Shown: positions 46,572 through 55,091, counted from the first letter of the stretch. The stretch: 64,000 nucleotides of DNA from Parvibaculum lavamentivorans DS-1 (GCF_000017565.1 NC_009719.1:372001-436000); one strand, 5' to 3'. Program-made: numbers and translations. The notes: generated from the sequence alone by a model not told the origin.

Positions 46572-47684
46572 ATGTTTACTTATTACCCTAGTGTGCGTTT
46601 TAAGCAGGGAGAGCGGTACGCGCTCTACAGGATGCCTCAGGATATGAAGCGTCATGTTGAGCCGCGGCTCATCGCTCCTCCCATAAAGGAGTACGACCCG
46701 GAGTTGGGAAGGATTCCTACCCTTGATGAAGTCATTTATCTGACGGGGGAGAGAATCGGCAAGCATTGGCCAATAGGGCGAGCATTCTTGGATCTTAGCT
46801 TTATAGCGGATGAAGTCGGTGAAGTTGGAATAAAGCGAATTTTGGAGCTTGCTCAAATCCGCAATCAGGAGATCGTTCCTGTTGCAACTTTGCGCGACCT
46901 TCAAAACCCTTCGCTTCGCGATGTGCGTGGGAAGGGAAAAATAAAACTAGCTGTTTTGGTTGGATACGAAGAGGTCGAAGTCGAGTCCGTCCGCAACGCA
47001 CTTAAAGAGGCGGGGCTTGATGCTTCCGATTGCGTTATCTTTCTAGATTTTAAAGGGGCTCCTCTAAAGCCCGAAATTGCTGCGGGAGCAGTTGCGTCGA
47101 TATTTGATACCGCAAACGAAATCGGCAGGTGGCAGCGTATAGTCTTTCAAGCATCAAACTTCCCCTCAAAGAATCCGGCTGGACACGGAGAAAGTGTGCT
47201 AATTCCCCGCGACGAGTGGTCCGCTTTCCATGCGGCGATGCTTGAATGTGGTGTCGCACCTGAGCGAGTTGGCTATGGAGACTTTGCTGCGGATAGTTCC
47301 GAGATTAAATTTCCAAAAAAGAAAAAGAAGGGCGGGGGAGGTCGTGCAATCCGTCATCTTCGGTACGCAACAGCTACGCATTGGTTCGTCGTTCGGGCGC
47401 AATCTGAGGGTTGTGACGCTGATCTGATGCGAGACGTTTGTCAGCGGATTTCAAACAGCGTCCATTATGAAGGGCGCTCGTTTTCTTACGCGGATAACCG
47501 GATATTTTTGGTGGGGCAGGCGAAGGTAGGTCCGGGAACTGCATCTATGTGGCGCGAGTGGAATACTCTTCACCACATTACTCGTGTCGTCCGCGATTTG
47601 GGGGCTATGGCGGGGGTGCAATTCGCAGATCGGCCGGTGATCGAAGAGCCGGAACAGCAGCTGCTATTTCCTTTGAATGCTTGA
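46572..47684 (+). CDS. Beta-family protein (phage T4 beta-protein-like), probable effector of the XRE-ImmA module
   Basis: 370 residues. The order YYPSVRFKQGERYAL, IAPPIKEY, IGRAFLDLSF, IFLDFKG, WQRIVFQASNFPSK, IPRDEWSAF, YGDFAADSSE, RHLRYATATHWFVVRAQ and TTRVVRDLG-like SRVVR-type ending (here ITRVVRDLGAMAG) matches my recollection of the Beta_protein family named after a T4 protein. The family's biochemical role is not known to me. A Lys-rich patch (PKKKKKGGGG, about 240-249) could bind nucleic acid. AGGA lies 8 nt before ATG 46572. Low GC matches the XRE-ImmA gene, so the two are a transferred unit. Toxin or defence effector is inference. Confidence 0.75.
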   Translation: MFTYYPSVRFKQGERYALYRMPQDMKRHVEPRLIAPPIKEYDPELGRIPTLDEVIYLTGERIGKHWPIGRAFLDLSFIADEVGEVGIKRILELAQIRNQEIVPVATLRDLQNPSLRDVRGKGKIKLAVLVGYEEVEVESVRNALKEAGLDASDCVIFLDFKGAPLKPEIAAGAVASIFDTANEIGRWQRIVFQASNFPSKNPAGHGESVLIPRDEWSAFHAAMLECGVAPERVGYGDFAADSSEIKFPKKKKKGGGGRAIRHLRYATATHWFVVRAQSEGCDADLMRDVCQRISNSVHYEGRSFSYADNRIFLVGQAKVGPGTASMWREWNTLHHITRVVRDLGAMAGVQFADRPVIEEPEQQLLFPLNA

Positions 47685-47746
47685 TGGCCGGTGGGGTAGC
47701 TAAGTCCCCCCTTGCCCTCCCTAATGCCCTTCATTACGCTGCCGGT

Positions 47747-48433
47747 ATGAGTAAACTTGACAGCCCCGACAAGACCTCCCGGCGCGGCGATACGCGCGCG
47801 CGTTTGATGGAGGCGGCCGAGCGCCTGTTTGGCGAGCGGGGGCTTCATGCCGTCACGCTGAAGGAGATCAACGCCGAAGCCGGCCAGCGCAACGAGTCCG
47901 CGCTGCATTATCACTTCGGCTCCAAGCAGCGTCTGGTCCAGGCCATTCTCGATGCCCGCGTCGGCGCCATCGACAAGCGCCGCGCGGCGCGCATCGACGC
48001 GCTCATCGAGGCGGGCGGCGCGGACGACCTCCACGCGATCCTGCGCGCGACCTTCGAGCCGCTCACCGGCCTTCTCGACACGGAGGAGGGCGTGCGCTTT
48101 GTGCGCTTCGCGGCGCAGGTGCTCAACGATCCCGATTTCGATCTGCCGACGGTGGCGCTCCGCAGCGGCTTCCAGGGCATCACGCGCGCCAACGCGCTCA
48201 TTATTTCGGTGCTCGCCGAGCTGCCGCCCGAAATCGCCATCCAGCGCCAGCGCCTGATGATCGAAATGGCGCTCACCTCGCTCGCCATCTGGACCCGCCG
48301 TCCCGACGCAACGGCGAACGCCGCGGCCCGCGCCTTCTTCGTCGCCTCCCTCTTCGACGCCATAGCCGGCGCCCTCACAGCCCCCGTCTCCGAAGAAACG
48401 CTGGCGGCGCTGAAGGAAGCCTCGAAAAATTAA
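47747..48433 (+). CDS. TetR/AcrR-family transcriptional regulator
   Basis: 228 residues. The HTH (about 14-60) has TRARLMEAAERLFGERGLHAVTL-like sequence with YHFGSKQRL closing the recognition region. The C-terminal part is a helical TetR ligand domain (about 80-215) with MIEMALTSLAIW. The frame is open upstream into the insert, but the TetR fold starts at ATG 47747. GC content is high again here, so the acquired insert ends before this gene. No clear target gene lies next to it on the same strand. Confidence 0.88.
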   Translation: MSKLDSPDKTSRRGDTRARLMEAAERLFGERGLHAVTLKEINAEAGQRNESALHYHFGSKQRLVQAILDARVGAIDKRRAARIDALIEAGGADDLHAILRATFEPLTGLLDTEEGVRFVRFAAQVLNDPDFDLPTVALRSGFQGITRANALIISVLAELPPEIAIQRQRLMIEMALTSLAIWTRRPDATANAAARAFFVASLFDAIAGALTAPVSEETLAALKEASKN

Positions 48434-48453
48434 AAGCGCAGTGGTCCCTTCCC

Positions 48454-48498
48454 ACCCTCCCCTTGGGGGAGGGTCGAAAAATTCCCTATGAATTTTTC
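48454..48498. repeat. Two tandem perfect hairpins, palindromic repeat element
   Basis: Stem 1 is ACCCTCCCC/GGGGAGGGT with a 3-nt loop (48454-48474). Stem 2 is GAAAAATTC/GAATTTTTC with a 5-nt loop (48476-48498). They are followed by CTGGGCGGGG, which could pair with the CCCACC before stem 1. It looks like an interspersed palindromic element and could also terminate the tetR transcript. Confidence 0.55.
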
Positions 48499-48549
48499 TG
48501 GGCGGGGTCAGGGCGCAACCAAACCCTCAGCCAAAAGATCAAATAAAAA

Positions 48550-48706
48550 TTGTCATCCCGGCGAAAGCCGGGACCCAATCCACGTTGATGCTTGCTCCAT
48601 CGCTCCGTGCATCATTCTGCGATGCGCCGCGCATAGCCGCCCTTGCTGAGGGAACCAATGGGTCCCGGCTCCTGTCCCGGCGAAAGCCGGGATCACCGGG
48701 ATGACA
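48550..48706 (+). repeat. Long interspersed repeat, copy A (with TGTCATCCCGGC / GCCGGGATGACA-type ends)
   Basis: About 157 bp, beginning TGTCATCCCGGCGAAAGCC and ending GGGATGACA, so its ends are inverted repeats. Most of it (48550-48671) matches the reverse complement of copy B at 49793-49927 with only a few mismatches. Copy A has an extra roughly 26-bp internal hairpin near its right end. It is non-coding. The whole of 48434-48807 holds only this repeat and the tandem hairpins. Confidence 0.75.
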
Positions 48707-48807
48707 TTTGTTTAGTCTTCTTTCATTCTTCGCGCCGAAGGCGCAACCAATCTTCTCTTCTCCGCGGCTCTGCGCCTCTGCGTGAGAAGGCCTTTTCTTC
48801 CTTCCTC

Positions 48808-49698
48808 CTACTCCGCCAGAAATTCATCCGTCAGCCGCAGGAACTCGTCCAGCTTGTCATGCTGCACCCAGTGCCCCGCGCCTTCGACGGCCACCACCTT
48901 CGCATTCTGGAAATGCTTCGCCCGTCCGTCCGCCACCGGGTCGCTCGCCCAGCTTTCCGTGCCGCGGATCAAGAGCGTCGGGCAGGTGATGCGGCCCCAG
49001 AGCTTCGTCGAGGTTTCCTCGTCGAAGCCCATCGGCGAAAAGGCGCGCACGTAATTGTCGAATTTCCAACTGTAAGTGCCGTCCTCGTTCTGGTTCACGC
49101 CATGCACGGTAAGGTGCCGCGCCCGTTCCGGCGAGAGATGCGGGTTTTCCTCCTGCATCCGCTTGTAGGCATCCTCGATCGAGTCATAGCGGCGCGGCTG
49201 GCGCGACGAGAGCTTGCGCACCTCGTCGATCCAGTTGCGGATGCGCTGGTCGGCCGATATTTCCTTCCGCTCACTGAGCATTTTGGGCGAGGGCCCCAGC
49301 CCCTCGATCACGATGAGCTTCTTCACCGTCTCGGGATAAAGCCCCGCATAGCGCAGCGCCACCGCGCCGCCCATCGAATGCGCGATGATGGTCAGCGGCG
49401 CCAGCCCCTTCTGGTGGATCAGTTGCGCGATGTCATAGACGTAATCGTTGAGCTCATAGCCGCTCCCCACCATCCACTGGCTGTCGCCATGCCCGCGCAA
49501 ATCCGGCGCGATGATGTGATAGCGGTCGCGCATCGCCTGCGCCGTCCAGTCCCAGTTCCGGCAATGGTCGCGCCCGCCATGCACCATCAGCAAGGGCGGC
49601 GCCCCCTCGTTCCCCCAGTCCACATAATGAAGCCGAAGCCGCTGCGAAAAATAAACGCGCGATGCGGGGCCGATGAGCTGGGCGTTCTGATCCGTCAT
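48808..49698 (-). CDS. Alpha/beta-fold hydrolase
   Basis: 296 residues. The oxyanion segment MVHGGRDHCRNWD, the nucleophile elbow IIAHSMGGAVALRY and the final His in EGAGHWVQHDK complete the triad, so hydrolytic activity is expected. The sequence fits the soluble epoxide hydrolase/lactonase type, but the substrate is unknown. ATG 49698 has GGA 5 nt upstream and starts just before the fold (RVYFSQRLRLHYVDWG). Inverted copies of a long repeat flank the gene on both sides. Confidence 0.88.
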   Translation of the reverse strand: MTDQNAQLIGPASRVYFSQRLRLHYVDWGNEGAPPLLMVHGGRDHCRNWDWTAQAMRDRYHIIAPDLRGHGDSQWMVGSGYELNDYVYDIAQLIHQKGLAPLTIIAHSMGGAVALRYAGLYPETVKKLIVIEGLGPSPKMLSERKEISADQRIRNWIDEVRKLSSRQPRRYDSIEDAYKRMQEENPHLSPERARHLTVHGVNQNEDGTYSWKFDNYVRAFSPMGFDEETSTKLWGRITCPTLLIRGTESWASDPVADGRAKHFQNAKVVAVEGAGHWVQHDKLDEFLRLTDEFLAE

Positions 49699-49792
49699 GA
49701 AATCCATCCGTTTGGGGGAAGTCCCGAAGAATATCCCGCCCAACTCCGAATGACAAAATCGGAGCGTCCTCTGCCAAAAACCAAAAAACAAT

Positions 49793-49927
49793 TGTCATCC
49801 CGGCGAAAGCCGGGACCCATTGGGTCCCTCAGCAAGAGCGGCTATGCGCGGCGCATCGCAGAATGATGCATGGGGCGATGGAGCAAGCATCAACGTGGAT
49901 TGGGTCCCGGCTTCCGCCGGGATGACA
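49793..49927 (-). repeat. Long interspersed repeat, copy B (inverted relative to copy A)
   Basis: About 135 bp, bounded by TGTCATCCCGGC and CGGGATGACA. Its reverse complement follows copy A across most of its length with few mismatches, including the shared stretch ATCCACGTTGATGCTTGCTC. It lies between the hydrolase start and the terC stop. With copy A it forms an inverted repeat enclosing about 1.1 kb. Confidence 0.75.
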
Positions 49928-49960
49928 TTCTTTGGTTGTTGGGGCCGCCACATCCGGACC

Positions 49961-51025
49961 TCACGCGCGAGGATGCGAACCCTCATCCTCCGCGCAAAAC
50001 GGCGTCTCGCCCCGCGTCCGCCACATCGAATAGGCGACGCCGCCCGCCAGCAGCACCGCCGTCACGCCGAGCGAGATCGCCGGCGGAATTTTCGCGATGT
50101 CCAGCATGTCGGCCACCACGATCTTCGAGCCGATGAAGATCAGCACAAGTGCGATCGCGTGTTTGAGATAGCGGAACCGCTCGATGGTGGCGGCGAGCGC
50201 AAAATAGAGCGCGCGCAGCCCGAGGATCGCGAAGACATTGCTCGTATAGACGATATAGGCATCCGTCGTGATGGCGAAGATCGCGGGCACGGAGTCGACC
50301 GCGAAAATGACATCCGCCACCTCGATCACGACAAGCGCGAGAAAGAGCGGCGTGATGAAGAGCACCGTCTTGCCTTCGCGGTCCGCCGGCCGCTTCACGA
50401 AGAAGCGGTCGCCATGCAGCCGCTTCGTCACGCGGAAGTTCCGCCGCATGAAGCCGATGACGGCGTGTTCCTCTTCCGCCTGGTCCGCCTCGCCGGCAAA
50501 GAGCATCCGGAAGCCGCTATAGACGAGGAAGGCGGCGAAGAACCAGAGGATCCATTCGAACCGCTCCACCAGCGTCGCGCCGAGCCCGATCATGATGCCG
50601 CGCAGCACGATCACGCCGAGAATGCCCCAGAAGAGAACGCGGTGCTGATATTCGCGCGGGATCGCGAGATGCGCGAAGATCATCGCGATGACGAAAAGAT
50701 TGTCGACCGCGAGGCTCTTCTCGATCACGAAGCCGGTCAGATATTTGAGCCCGCTATCCGGCCCCATCCACCACCAGACGAAGCCGCCAAAGGCGAGCCC
50801 GAGACATATATAGAAAGCGGAGAGTTTCAGGCTCTCCGAAACGCCGATCGCATGCTGCTTGCGATGGAACACGCCGAGGTCGAGCGCCAGCAGCGAAATG
50901 ACAAGCGCGATGAAGCCCGCCCACATCCAAATGGGCTTGCCGAGAAAAAACAGAAACAGGAAATCCGGGAGGTCCAATTCGGGGCGCTCTTCCATGCCAT
51001 CCGCGAAGATGAACAATGCCGACAT
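49961..51025 (-). CDS. terC: TerC/Alx-family membrane protein
   Basis: 354 residues with about nine hydrophobic segments. Acidic motifs inside helices are typical of the family: ALDLGVFHRK, EKSLAVDNLFVIAMIFAH and VIEVADVIFAVDSVPAIFAIT. Family members are linked to tellurite resistance, manganese export and metalation of exported proteins. Manganese handling is the most general explanation, but nothing here proves it. Upstream TTGACA (51104-51099, minus strand) could be part of a promoter. The unusual upstream region is described separately. Confidence 0.92.
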   Translation of the reverse strand: MSALFIFADGMEERPELDLPDFLFLFFLGKPIWMWAGFIALVISLLALDLGVFHRKQHAIGVSESLKLSAFYICLGLAFGGFVWWWMGPDSGLKYLTGFVIEKSLAVDNLFVIAMIFAHLAIPREYQHRVLFWGILGVIVLRGIMIGLGATLVERFEWILWFFAAFLVYSGFRMLFAGEADQAEEEHAVIGFMRRNFRVTKRLHGDRFFVKRPADREGKTVLFITPLFLALVVIEVADVIFAVDSVPAIFAITTDAYIVYTSNVFAILGLRALYFALAATIERFRYLKHAIALVLIFIGSKIVVADMLDIAKIPPAISLGVTAVLLAGGVAYSMWRTRGETPFCAEDEGSHPRA

Positions 51026-51478
51026 GGCGGGGGTGGAAGCCGTCAGAGGGGCCCGGTCATTGTGTATGGCCCATTAGGTCGTACAGGCGGGCGTCTTTGT
51101 CAACGGACTTGTCCCCCTGTGCCCCTGCCTGCACCCCCGGGGACAAGTTTTCCGCGCTTTTTTCGTCCCCCGCGCCGCCCGGGCGGGATAAGGATCCGGT
51201 TGCCCTTATCCCCGGATGCCCCGTCCGGCACCCCCGGGGACAAGATGCCGGAGGATTTTTAACCTTCCGCCGGCGAGTGAGGCGGGCGGGGACAAGTCGT
51301 CCTGGCGTCCCCCTCCGCGACCTCCTGAGACACCCCGAAAACGCTTCGTGACGGTTCGGTGACAGTTTGATGACAGTCACCGCAAAACCGGGGATAAATG
51401 GCCCCCGAAACGGGGATAACCGGGCTCGTTTCAGGGCGGGGATAAGCCGCTTTGCTCTGTAGGCGGAGCGTTGTTTCC
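51026..51478. other. Non-coding 453-bp region with eight GGGGA(C/T)AAG-like motifs and a Pho box
   Basis: Motif copies: 51108-51116 (minus), 51139-51147, 51205-51213 (minus), 51236-51244, 51288-51296, 51390-51397, 51412-51419 and 51438-51446. Those at 51139 and 51236 share the longer GCACCCCCGGGGACAAG. Open frames here look like composition artefacts. The density suggests a regulatory or repeat-derived region between terC and an SDR gene. Confidence 0.55.
51348..51376 (-). promoter_or_regulatory. Pho box (three 11-bp-phased repeats) upstream of terC
   Basis: On the minus strand CTGTCAT, CTGTCAC and CCGTCAC begin exactly 11 bp apart (starting at 51376, 51365 and 51354). This matches the CTGTCAT-N4 direct-repeat form of PhoB sites and resembles the site before pstS in this window. 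It points toward terC, whose start is about 320 nt away. Confidence 0.65.
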
Positions 51479-52318
51479 CTATCTCGCGTCCGCGCCTCCG
51501 GCAAGCGGGCTGCCCTCGCCGCGGAACATGATGCGGCCATAGGAAACCGGCATAAGCCGTTGCAGCCAATCGACAATTTTCGCATCCACGCCGATCAGGA
51601 TGCGGGGGCGATTGCGCGCGATTCCGTTCACGATGATCTCGCCCGCGCGTTCCGGCGTCGTCCTTGCGATCCTGTCGAAGCCCGACGCCGCCTCCTCGCG
51701 CACCGTCGCCTGCGTACTCTGCAGAAAACGGGCATTACGGACGATATTGGTTTTGATACCACCCGGATGCACACAGGAAACCTTTATTTCCGTGCCTTTC
51801 ATCTCGTGCCGCAGTGCTTCGGTGAAACCGCGAATGGCAAACTTCGCGGAGTTGTAGGCGGCTTGCGTCGGCACCGAGATCAATCCGAAAATGCTCGACA
51901 CATTGACGATGTGTCCGCCGCCCTTCGCCTGCAGTTGCGGAAGGAAAGCTTTGGTGCCGTAGACCATGCCCCAGAAGTCGATATTCATCACCCATTCGAA
52001 ATCGTCATAGGCAAGCTCGTCCACCCGCGCGATCTGCGCCACGCCCGCATTGTTGATGACGATGTCCGCGCCGCCATGCGACGCCTCGATCTCCTGCGCG
52101 AAAGCGTAAACCGCGTCCCTGTCGGCGACGTCGACGAGATAGGTCGTGACCTTCGCGCCCAGCGCCTCGATCCGCGCCGCCGTCTCCGCAAGCCCGTCCC
52201 TGTCGAGATCCGAAATCGCAAGCCGCGCACCACGCTTTGCAAGCGCAAGCGCCGTGCCCCGCCCGATGCCGCTCGCCGCTCCCGTCACCACCGCCAGTTT
52301 GCCGTCGATCGCCGTCAT
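51479..52318 (-). CDS. Short-chain dehydrogenase/reductase with C-terminal extension
   Basis: 279 residues. The cofactor motif TGAASGIGRG, NNAGVAQ, VNVSSIFGLIS (Ser) and YNSAKFAIRG (Tyr and Lys) are all present. The tail (RPRILIGVDAKIVDWLQRLMP) is longer than in minimal SDRs and common in acyl/sterol-type SDRs. A role in lipid or hydrophobic-ketone metabolism is possible. It is divergent from the acyl-CoA dehydrogenase gene, with 160 nt between starts. Confidence 0.92.
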   Translation of the reverse strand: MTAIDGKLAVVTGAASGIGRGTALALAKRGARLAISDLDRDGLAETAARIEALGAKVTTYLVDVADRDAVYAFAQEIEASHGGADIVINNAGVAQIARVDELAYDDFEWVMNIDFWGMVYGTKAFLPQLQAKGGGHIVNVSSIFGLISVPTQAAYNSAKFAIRGFTEALRHEMKGTEIKVSCVHPGGIKTNIVRNARFLQSTQATVREEAASGFDRIARTTPERAGEIIVNGIARNRPRILIGVDAKIVDWLQRLMPVSYGRIMFRGEGSPLAGGADAR

Positions 52319-52478
52319 GCCGCTTCTGCCTCGCTGAGCATATGTAAATCCGGCGCTAGACTACGGGAATTCATGCGAATGTCACGTAGCGTCCATCTGC
52401 TTTTCGCAAGCCGTTGGACCTCCCGCGCCGCTCCCCTCTATGCTGGCTCAAACAAAATGATCCGAGGGAGAACATCCA

Positions 52479-53696
52479 ATGCAGGTGCAGCCGATTCCGG
52501 GGCTTGAAGACGGTATCAACGACATCCGGCTCATGACAGCAAAGATCGTTACAGAAGACATCATCCCCGCGGAGCCGCTCCTTTACAAAGGTGGCGAAGA
52601 GGCCGAGGTCGTCCGTGCCGGGATCAAGACGAAAGTAAAGGAACAAGGCCTGTGGGCGCCGCACCTGCCGGAAGATTACGGCGGCATGGGTATCGGCTTT
52701 CTGAAGCACGCCTACATGAACGAGATCATGGCCTGGTCGCCTTTCTCCGCGCGTCTCTTCGGCGTCGTCGCGCCCAATTCCGGCAATCAGAAAATCCTGC
52801 TGAAATATGGAACGCCCGAGCAGAAGAAGAAGTGGCTCGAGCCGCTCATCGCGGGCGATATTGAGAGCTGCTTCTCCATGACGGAACCGGACCAGCCGGG
52901 CTCGGACCCTTACGCGATCCAGACCCGCGCCGTGAAGGACGGCGATCATTGGGTCATCAACGGCCACAAGTGGTTTACCTCGAATGGCCGCGGGGCCGAT
53001 ATTGCGATCGTCATGTGCCGCACCGAAGAAAAGGACGGCAAGGGTGGCGTCAAGGACAAGATGACCCAGATCATCGTGCCGATGACGACGCCCGGCGTGA
53101 ATATTGTCCGCTCCGTTCCCGTCTGGGGCCACACGCATGGCGACCACTGTGAGATCAAATACGAAAATGTTCGCGTGCCGCTCGAAAACCAGCTCGGCCG
53201 CACCGGCACCGGCCATCAGGCCGCGCAGGACCGCTTGGGCGAGGGCCGCGTCTTCCACTGCATGAATTCGATCGGCCAGATGTGGCGCGCCTTCGATATG
53301 ATGTGCAAACGCGCCATTTCACGAGACGTGCATGGCGGCAAGCTGGAATCGAAGCAGTTCATCCAGGGCTTCATCGCCGACAGCTACATGGATATTCAGG
53401 CCGCGCGCCTAATGACCATTCATTGCGCACACCAGATGGAGGAAGGCAGCGCCGCCCGCGTCGATATCTCTGCGATCAAGATCTTCGTGCCCGCCGCTTT
53501 CGAACGTGTGGTCGACAGGGCGATCCAGGTTCACGGCGCGCTTGGCGTCTCGGGCGATACGCCCCTTGCCGGCATGTTTCAGGGCGCGCGCACGCTTCGC
53601 CTCGCGGATGGCCCGGACGAAGTTCATCGGATTGTCATCGCGAAATCGGTGCTCAAGTGCTACCACGAGGGTATGAGCTGGGATTTCGGCGTATAA
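52479..53696 (+). CDS. Acyl-CoA dehydrogenase family protein
   Basis: 405 residues with the three-domain acyl-CoA dehydrogenase layout: an N-terminal helical part (LWAPHLPEDYGGMGIGF), the middle beta domain (CFSMTEPDQPGSDPYAI, VINGHKWFTSNGRGAD) and the C-terminal helical part (QVHGALGVSGDTPLA, LRLADGPDEVHR). It introduces a 2,3-double bond into an acyl-CoA using FAD. GAGGGAG lies 8 nt before ATG 52479. It lies 11 nt before phoR, which is probably incidental. Confidence 0.92.
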   Translation: MQVQPIPGLEDGINDIRLMTAKIVTEDIIPAEPLLYKGGEEAEVVRAGIKTKVKEQGLWAPHLPEDYGGMGIGFLKHAYMNEIMAWSPFSARLFGVVAPNSGNQKILLKYGTPEQKKKWLEPLIAGDIESCFSMTEPDQPGSDPYAIQTRAVKDGDHWVINGHKWFTSNGRGADIAIVMCRTEEKDGKGGVKDKMTQIIVPMTTPGVNIVRSVPVWGHTHGDHCEIKYENVRVPLENQLGRTGTGHQAAQDRLGEGRVFHCMNSIGQMWRAFDMMCKRAISRDVHGGKLESKQFIQGFIADSYMDIQAARLMTIHCAHQMEEGSAARVDISAIKIFVPAAFERVVDRAIQVHGALGVSGDTPLAGMFQGARTLRLADGPDEVHRIVIAKSVLKCYHEGMSWDFGV

Positions 53697-53707
53697 TCGG
53701 GAACGAC

Positions 53708-55045
53708 ATGGCGGCGGCGGACGAGCATTCGAAGGCGGACATCAGCCGAAAGAGGTTGCGTGATCTTGTTTCCCGCTGGACCGGCACCCGCACTTTTATC
53801 GTGTCGGCTGCCATCGTTTTTCTGGTGCTGGTCCTTTTCGATGGCGTGCATCCGATCGCCGCTTTCGTTTCATTCCTCTTTCTCGCAGGTGTCGCGGTCA
53901 GCCGGTGGATCGCGGTTGGAGAGACGACACCCATCCGCATCGGCTCCGATACCGGTGACAGCCGCTTGCCGGCTTTCGCATCGGGTGGCACTGCACTCGC
54001 GCTCCTCAACCGGCTACCCGACCCGTTGATCGTGCTGGACGGCACGGGCCGCGTCCTCTTCGCGAATGTGGCCGCCGAAGCGCTTGTCGGTACCGCCTCC
54101 ACAGGCCGTCATGTCGCCACCGTGCTTCGCAGTGCGCCGCTCGTCACGGCTATCGACGGCGTAATCGCGGACGGCAAGGCACGCAGCATCGAATATACGG
54201 TGCCAGTGCCTGTGCAGCGCAATTACACAGCGATGGTGTCCGTCATAGCGGATACCGGAACACCATCTCCGTCCTCATCGAAAACAATCTTCATGCTGCT
54301 GCGCGATATAACCGAGGCGCGCCGCATCGAAGCCATGCGTGCCGATTTTGTCGCCTTCGCGAGCCATGAATTGAAAACGCCGCTCGCCTCGCTCTCCGGC
54401 TTCATCGACACATTGCGCGGCCACGCCAAGGATGATCCGGAAGCACGCGACAAGTTCCTCGGTATCATGTCCGACCAGGCGACGCGCATGCGCCACCTGA
54501 TCGATGATCTGCTCTCGCTTTCGCGCATTGAACTGCGCGAACATGTCCGCCCGTCCGATGCTGTCGATCTTTTCTCTGTCGTCAACGATATTGCGGATGG
54601 CCTGACGCCGCTCTCCGAGCGGTACGAAGTCGAGATCGGCATCCATGCGCCGGCCGGCCTTCCTCTCGTGCGCGGCGACCGGGAGGAACTCGGCCAGGTG
54701 ATTCAGAACCTCGCAGAAAATGCGCTTCGTTACGGCCGCACCGGCAAGCGGATCGAAATTTCTCTCGCCCCCGATCAGAAGGGCGGTCGCCCTTACGTGC
54801 GTCTCACCGTCCGCGATTTCGGCCCCGGAATCGCGAAGGAACACATACCCCGCCTCACCGAACGCTTCTATCGAGTCGATCCTGCGGCGAGCCGTGCGAA
54901 GGGGGGGACGGGGTTGGGGTTGGCGATTGTGAAGCATATTGTGAACCGGCATGAGGGCACCCTGACGATTGAGAGCGAGCTTGGTCAAGGCTCTGTTTTC
55001 TCTGTGCTTTTGCCGATTTTTGCCGCCCCCGCCGCGGCGAAATAA
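53708..55045 (+). CDS. phoR: PhoR phosphate-sensing histidine kinase
   Basis: 445 residues. Two membrane helices (about 29-45 and 49-66) lie near the N-terminus. A PAS domain follows (about 96-200, PDPLIVLDGTGRVLFAN). The HisKA region has FASHELKTPLASL (His220), and the HATPase has NLAENALRYG, GPGI and GGTGLGLAIV. It phosphorylates PhoB when phosphate is scarce, under control of the Pst-PhoU complex. ATG 53708 starts the protein; the open frame further upstream runs through the acyl-CoA dehydrogenase gene. Confidence 0.93.
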   Translation: MAAADEHSKADISRKRLRDLVSRWTGTRTFIVSAAIVFLVLVLFDGVHPIAAFVSFLFLAGVAVSRWIAVGETTPIRIGSDTGDSRLPAFASGGTALALLNRLPDPLIVLDGTGRVLFANVAAEALVGTASTGRHVATVLRSAPLVTAIDGVIADGKARSIEYTVPVPVQRNYTAMVSVIADTGTPSPSSSKTIFMLLRDITEARRIEAMRADFVAFASHELKTPLASLSGFIDTLRGHAKDDPEARDKFLGIMSDQATRMRHLIDDLLSLSRIELREHVRPSDAVDLFSVVNDIADGLTPLSERYEVEIGIHAPAGLPLVRGDREELGQVIQNLAENALRYGRTGKRIEISLAPDQKGGRPYVRLTVRDFGPGIAKEHIPRLTERFYRVDPAASRAKGGTGLGLAIVKHIVNRHEGTLTIESELGQGSVFSVLLPIFAAPAAAK

Positions 55046-55062
55046 GCCCCCGAAACCCCCGA

Positions 55063-55091
55063 CCGTCGCAAAACTGTCATCGAACCGTCGT
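55063..55091 (+). promoter_or_regulatory. Pho box upstream of pstS
   Basis: CCGTCGC, CTGTCAT and CCGTCGT begin at 55063, 55074 and 55085, exactly 11 bp apart, and lie 147 nt before the pstS start. It fits PhoB-activated transcription of the pst operon. CCGTCG at 55085 could also pair with CGACGG at 55102-55107. Confidence 0.75.

Noticed and set aside
48434-49960. CRISPR array from repeated GCCGGGA-type units
   Set aside because: There are only two long copies in inverted orientation and no regular spacers.
51105-51446. Replication origin based on TT(A/G)TCCCC clusters
   Set aside because: None has the full DnaA-box ending, the region is GC-rich without a clear unwinding element, and no typical origin genes are nearby; kept only as a finding to test.
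51057-51585. Overlapping minus-strand frames of 108 and 170 codons between terC and the SDR gene
   Set aside because: They overlap each other and the repeat cluster, have no ribosome site or domain, and the Pho box lies inside them.
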